The notes beneath the pieces were generated by a model that saw nothing but the letters and a program-made list of their open reading frames with translations, was not told the origin of the DNA and made no database searches. DNA of 64,000 nucleotides from Micromonospora sp. WMMD812 (GTDB lineage Bacteria; Actinomycetota; Actinomycetes; Mycobacteriales; Micromonosporaceae). Numbering within the stretch: position 1 is the stretch's first letter; each line of letters begins with the position of its first letter. The DNA is taken from the NCBI RefSeq assembly GCF_027497215.1, contig NZ_CP114904.1, positions 2,688,001 to 2,752,000 of the forward strand. Reading direction: 5' to 3'. The position numbers and the translations under genes are program-made. Below, in pieces: positions 60,601 through 64,000 of the stretch.

Positions 60601-60633
60601 AAAGGCCACCCCCCTTGAATGGGAATGGCCTTT
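60601..60633 (-). terminator. rho-independent terminator of tRNA-Val
   Basis: AAAGGCCA (60601-60608) pairs with TGGCCTTT (60626-60633). On the minus strand the stem is followed by a T run (60597-60601). It sits just after the tRNA 3' end and inside the element, replacing the terminator left at 51552-51582. Confidence 0.7.
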
Positions 60634-60640
60634 GACCTGC

Positions 60641-60684
60641 GTGGGCGATACTGGGATCGAACCAGTGACCTCTTCGGTGTGAAC
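60641..60684. repeat. attR: 44-bp direct repeat within tRNA-Val
   Basis: Same 44 bp as 51604-51647. It covers the 3' half of the intact tRNA gene, so integration reconstituted a functional tRNA here. Confidence 0.9.
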
Positions 60685-60713
60685 GAAGCGCTCTCCCGCT
60701 GAGCTAATCGCCC
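60642..60713 (-). tRNA. tRNA-Val (CAC)
   Basis: A 72-nt minus-strand gene: acceptor GGGCGAT/ATCGCCC, D arm GCTC/GAGC, anticodon stem CTTCG/CGAAG with loop TTCACAC (anticodon CAC) and T-loop GGTTCGATCC. No encoded CCA. Attachment gene of the integrated element. Confidence 0.95.
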
Positions 60714-60763
60714 TCAGCGCGGATGACTGTACCTGATCGGCTCCCCCGTCCGCGAATCTGGGG

Positions 60764-61255
60764 TCAGTGCGTCGCGAGGTAGTGCATGACCCGGGCGACG
60801 AGGTCGATGCCGAGGCTGTACTTGAGCGAGAGCCAGACCACGACGGCGACGAAGACGAGGCCGACGGCGCCGAGCACGAATCGCACGCCGAGTGACTGGT
60901 CCTTCACCCACTGCGTCCAGTTGTGGACGTGCCGGCGGGTGAAGCCGAGGAGCCGTCGCGCCCAGTGGTACTCGACCGCCCAGATCCCGAGGCCGGCGAT
61001 CACCAGCAACCAACCGGGGCCGGGCAGCGGGATGAGGGCGATGCCGAGGGTGACGACGAGCGCGCCCGCGATGGAGATGAAGATCTTGAGGGCGATCCGG
61101 CCGGTGGGGTTGGCGCGGATCAGGTCGAGAGTGGTGGAGACGCGCTGCTGCCAACGGGCCCACCGCCGCCGTTCGGCCAGGGCGATACCACCCGGGCCGG
61201 GCTCGGGTGGCCCATCTCCGGATGCCCGGCCGCCGGGCCGGTCGTCTTGATCCAT
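60764..61255 (-). CDS. TIGR02611-type membrane protein
   Basis: 163 aa. Basic, proline-rich N-terminus, then RIALKIFISIAGALVVTLGIALIPLPGPGWLLVIAGLGIWAVEYHWARRLL (about residues 58-108; two helices around the PLPGPGWL turn that defines the family) and a C-terminal membrane helix. The family appears to be found in sporulating actinobacteria; function unknown. A start at 61351 with a GGGGGGTGAA site would add 32 residues. Confidence 0.78.
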   Translation of the reverse strand: MDQDDRPGGRASGDGPPEPGPGGIALAERRRWARWQQRVSTTLDLIRANPTGRIALKIFISIAGALVVTLGIALIPLPGPGWLLVIAGLGIWAVEYHWARRLLGFTRRHVHNWTQWVKDQSLGVRFVLGAVGLVFVAVVVWLSLKYSLGIDLVARVMHYLATH

Positions 61256-61624
61256 CGGCACCGCGTACCCCCGCTTTTCGGCTGCTCGGACCGCGACGTT
61301 CGGCGAGCTGGCCGCCACTATCGGATCCACTGAGGATCGTTTCGTGACCATTTCACCCCCCAGTGTCGCTCGGGACCGTCACCCCTTCCGACGACTGGAC
61401 GTTACCGGAGTAAGTCGACGACTGAACCACCCGATGCCGGGCGGGACGACGCACTGGGCAGAACCGGAAATCCTACATGAATTTTCACATTCAGGCGGCC
61501 TTTCCGACCCCCCTCCCACCACTGGGTGAAGTCAGCGTATGGCGGAGCGTAGCCACGAGTAGCGCCTGAGTATGGGAAAAGCGGGACACGCGCGTTCCGC
61601 AGCGGTGCCGGGGGGAGAACGTCC

Positions 61625-62056
61625 ATGAGTGTCATCCGACCGACGACCGTAGAGGTCGAGACGTCGCTAAGGCTCGTCGCGCCTGACGCCACCGCCTTGC
61701 CGGTGCGTGCCAGCTTGCGCTACGACCCTGCTGACCCGTACGCGGTCCATGTCCTGTTCCACGCCGAATCGGCCGGAGGCGAAGCAGTCAGCTGGTCCTT
61801 CGCCCGCGAACTGCTGGTCACCGGCCTCGACGAGCCGGCCGGCATCGGCGACGTCCGGGTGTGGCCGTGGGCCACGCCGCGCGGCGACTTCGTCGCGCTC
61901 GCGCTGTCGTCACCCGACGGCAACGCTCTCTTCGAGGTGCCGCGGAGCGTCCTGGTGCGCTTCCTGCGGCGCACCTACGTCGTCGTCCCGCGCGGCCGCG
62001 AGGCCGAGCACCTGGACGTCGACACCGCGGTGAACCGGCTGCTCGCCGGCCGCTAA
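61625..62056 (+). CDS. ssgB: SsgA/SsgB-family cell division and sporulation regulator
   Basis: 143 aa SALP protein: TTVEVETSLRLVAPDATALPVRASLRYDPADPYAVHVLFHA and VSWSFARELLVTGLDEPAGIGDVRVWPW, then VEVPRSVLVRFLRRTY-like end. SsgB recruits FtsZ at septation sites in sporulating actinomycetes. The ATG has a GGGGGGAGAA site. It is divergent from the membrane protein gene, and non-coding space of 273 bp precedes it. Confidence 0.88.
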   Translation: MSVIRPTTVEVETSLRLVAPDATALPVRASLRYDPADPYAVHVLFHAESAGGEAVSWSFARELLVTGLDEPAGIGDVRVWPWATPRGDFVALALSSPDGNALFEVPRSVLVRFLRRTYVVVPRGREAEHLDVDTAVNRLLAGR

Positions 62057-62179
62057 AACCGTCACACCGGGTAACACCGGCCTTTCCGGCCACCTGGGGC
62101 CGCGCGGATCTGCCGAGTCCGCGCGGCTCCGGCACACCTTGGCGTACGCACAGCCGCCCGCCCCCGGGGCGGCCACGCG

Positions 62180-62962
62180 TCAGCCGTGCGTGGTGATGCC
62201 CCCGTCGACCGGAATGACCGCCCCGGTGAGGTACGCCCCGGCCCGCGACGCGAGGTAGATCGCCGTGCCGGCCATGTCCTCCGGCCGCCCGATCCGACCC
62301 AGCGGCACCTGCTTCTCGATGGCCGCCCGGGACGCGGGGTCGTCCAACGCGAACGCCATCATCTTGCTCTCGAACGGCCCGGGCGCGATCGCGTTGACCG
62401 TGATCCGCTCGCCGGCCAGTTGGTGGGCCAGGCTGCGGGTGAGCATGTGCACGGCGGCCTTGGTCGCCGAGTAGGCGTACACCTCCATCCACGGCACCCG
62501 GATGCCGTCGATGGACCCGATGTTGATCACGCGGGCCGGGTTGTCGGCGCCGGCGGCGGCGCGCAGCTCGGGCAGCAGCGCGGTGGTCAGCCGGAACACC
62601 GCCTTGACGTTCACCGCCCAGAGCTTGTCGAACGCGCTCTCCGGGTACGCCTCCAGCGGCGCTCCCCAGGTCGCACCCGCGTTGTTGACCAGCACGTCGA
62701 GCCGGTCCACCCGCTCCCGGACGGCGGCGGCGAGCCCCTCGGCGCCGGCGTCGCCGCTCAGGTCCGCCGGGATCGCGTCGCAGCGGCCCTCGACCGACAG
62801 CTTCTCGGCCACCGCCGCGCAGACGTCCGCCTTGCGGGACGAGATGATCACGTGCGCGCCGGCGCGGACGAAGCCCTGGGCGATCATCAGCCCGATCCCC
62901 CGCGAACCGCCGGTGACCAGGACCGTCTTGCCTTCGACCGAGAACAGATCCGTCATGTCCAT
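62180..62962 (-). CDS. SDR family oxidoreductase (RhlG/FabG-like)
   Basis: 260 aa classical SDR: VTGGSRGIGLMIAQGF (about residues 18-33), NNAG near residue 92, catalytic Ser in INIGSIDGI (about 148), YSATK (about 163-167) and a C-terminal VIPVDGGITTHG. The substrate is a carbonyl/hydroxyl compound of unknown nature. ATG at 62962 was chosen with 62956 as an alternative. Confidence 0.88.
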   Translation of the reverse strand: MDMTDLFSVEGKTVLVTGGSRGIGLMIAQGFVRAGAHVIISSRKADVCAAVAEKLSVEGRCDAIPADLSGDAGAEGLAAAVRERVDRLDVLVNNAGATWGAPLEAYPESAFDKLWAVNVKAVFRLTTALLPELRAAAGADNPARVINIGSIDGIRVPWMEVYAYSATKAAVHMLTRSLAHQLAGERITVNAIAPGPFESKMMAFALDDPASRAAIEKQVPLGRIGRPEDMAGTAIYLASRAGAYLTGAVIPVDGGITTHG

Positions 62963-63190
62963 CCCATCGCGAGTCGGCGGTGGCCCGGCCGCGGCCGGCC
63001 GGCGACGCGGCCGCCGGTCGTGCCGCACCCGGACGGCACTACCGCCCGGTAACGTAGCCCGGCCGCCCGGATCGGGACAAGAGCGGACCGACGACCCGGA
63101 CGGGCCGCAAGGTGGCGCGGCGGCGCCTGTCGACCAACTGACTGCCAGTCGGGATGCGGTGACCTGCGGCTCCGGCTACCGTCGGCTGCG

Positions 63191-64000
63191 ATGGTCCCTT
63201 CCGGTCAGCTCCCCCAGCCACCGGTCAACGCCGCGTCTCCGTTTCCCGTCGAGATCGACACGCTCGCGCTGGCCGACCTCGCCCGCGACCCGGGCTGGCG
63301 CCGCCCCGTGCTCCTGGAGCGGGACCTGCTGGTGCTGACCACCGGCGGGCACGGCGACGCCGAACTCGACTTCCAGCTCCTGCCCTGCCGGCCCGGCACC
63401 CTGCTGCGGGTGCACGCCGGGCAGGTGCTGCGCTGCCCCTGCCCGCAGCTGGACGCGACGGTGGTGCGCTGGGACGCCGGCGCGCTGCGCGGCCTGGAGG
63501 TCGACCCGGACGCCGTACCGGCGTGGCGGCAGCTCGCCGGCGAGGACGAGGACGCGGTCATCAGCGAGGTGAGCCAGCTCGCGGTGGACTGCGTACGGCA
63601 CCGGGGGGTGCCCGGCGCCCGTGGCCTGCTCCGCCACCAGCTCGCCGTGCTGCTGCTACGGGTCGCCCTGACCGGTGAGGCGCAGCCGGCCCCGCGGCCG
63701 GAGGAGGACACCTTCCGCCGACTGTGCCGGGAGGTCGAGCGCGACTACCAGCACACCCGCCGGGTCGAGGACTACGCCGACCGCCTCGGGTGCTCGGTGC
63801 GTACGCTGACCCGCGCCTGCCTGGCGGTCACCGGGCGCAGCGCCAAGCAGGTGATCGACGAGCGGGTGGCGTTGCAGGCCAGCCGGTTGCTGGCGGCCAC
63901 CGACGAGCCGATCGCCCGGATCGGCCGGCGGCTGGGCTTCTCCGAGCCGACCAACTTCGGCCGGTTCTTCACCCGCGAGGTGGGCATGAGTCCGGGCGCG
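63191..64000 (+). CDS. AraC family regulator (3' end outside window)
   Basis: 270 codons visible. N-terminal cupin-like AraC-binding domain (RRPVLLERDLLVLTTGGHGDAELDFQLLPCRPGTLLRVHAGQVLR) and C-terminal HTH (RVEDYADRLGCSVRTLTRACLAVTGRSAKQVIDERVALQASRLLAATDEPIARIGRRLGFSEPTNFGRFFTREVGMSPG, about residues 190-268). Divergent from the SDR gene, its likely target. Missing only a few C-terminal residues if of usual length. Confidence 0.87.
   Translation, partial: MVPSGQLPQPPVNAASPFPVEIDTLALADLARDPGWRRPVLLERDLLVLTTGGHGDAELDFQLLPCRPGTLLRVHAGQVLRCPCPQLDATVVRWDAGALRGLEVDPDAVPAWRQLAGEDEDAVISEVSQLAVDCVRHRGVPGARGLLRHQLAVLLLRVALTGEAQPAPRPEEDTFRRLCREVERDYQHTRRVEDYADRLGCSVRTLTRACLAVTGRSAKQVIDERVALQASRLLAATDEPIARIGRRLGFSEPTNFGRFFTREVGMSPGA

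Larger units (their letters stand above)
51604..60684. mobile_element. pSAM2/AICE-like integrated element in tRNA-Val
   Basis: About 9 kb between 44-bp direct repeats. Contents left to right: three small coupled genes, a GntR-type regulator, a membrane protein, an NmrA/Rrf2 cargo pair, a non-coding block, a GyrI-like gene, a RepSA-like initiator, excisionase, integrase next to attR, and a small hypothetical gene. This rep-xis-int order is that of actinomycete integrative and conjugative elements. No FtsK/TraB-type translocase was seen, so self-transfer is unlikely. Confidence 0.85.

Noticed and set aside
1..64000. CRISPR arrays
   Set aside because: No regularly spaced repeats were seen. The tandem repeat at 21894-21972 has only two units.

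Overview
The window is high-GC actinobacterial DNA, most likely from a Micromonosporaceae member (Micromonospora-like). The evidence is frequent GTG starts, F420/LLM-type oxidoreductases, an ssgB-type sporulation gene, WXG100/type VII-type genes, DmdR/IdeR-type iron boxes and an integrated pSAM2-like element. It is accessory-rich: many small regulator-plus-target pairs, few housekeeping genes. No database was searched; family names come from motif recognition.

Layout. 1-4780: a GMC oxidoreductase (cut by the window edge) and two membrane proteins in one overlapping minus-strand run, an MFS exporter plus Dabb protein, and a divergent TetR with paired palindromes. 4969-7598: a type VII/polymorphic-toxin island (EspC-like and CpnT-N-like proteins, GH-E nuclease toxin, SUFU-type immunity protein, YbaB). 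7630-9519: GH15 glycosidase.

9812-16008 is the most unusual region. On the minus strand lie selC (tRNA-Sec), selB and a formylglycine-generating-enzyme-like gene. Diverging on the plus strand is a five-gene run: an unknown protein, a membrane-anchored MauD-like thioredoxin, a Tat-exported methylamine-dehydrogenase-light-chain-like protein, a polytopic membrane protein with an in-frame TGA at codon 58, and a MauE-like membrane protein. A hairpin with a GGTCT loop lies 33 nt after that TGA and looks like a bacterial SECIS. I read the fourth gene as a selenoprotein, and the run as an undescribed Sec-dependent redox/maturation system.

16278-25057: VOC protein, aminoglycoside-phosphotransferase-like kinase, TetR-glycosyltransferase operon, XRE/methionine aminopeptidase pair, SRPBCC, GNAT, an ECF sigma operon and a kinase homologue lacking its P-loop. 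25115-27818: iron-box-controlled DUF2470, DUF1540 and unknown genes, plus a DUF3558 lipoprotein. 27875-46433: LLM oxidoreductases, PadR/HxlR/AraC regulators, hydrolases, an MFS exporter with twin operators, a two-component system and VOC proteins. 47267-50417: integrase/IS256 remnants, then a serine hydrolase and MerR regulator. 50589: a tRNA-Met with initiator features.

51604-60684 is an integrated element bounded by a 44-bp direct repeat of the tRNA-Val 3' end. It carries small conserved genes, a GntR regulator, an Rrf2/NmrA redox cargo pair, a RepSA-like initiator, excisionase and a tyrosine integrase with an N-terminal frameshift. No FtsK-like transfer gene is seen. 60642-64000 returns to the chromosome: tRNA-Val, a TIGR02611-type membrane protein, SsgB, an SDR and a truncated AraC regulator.
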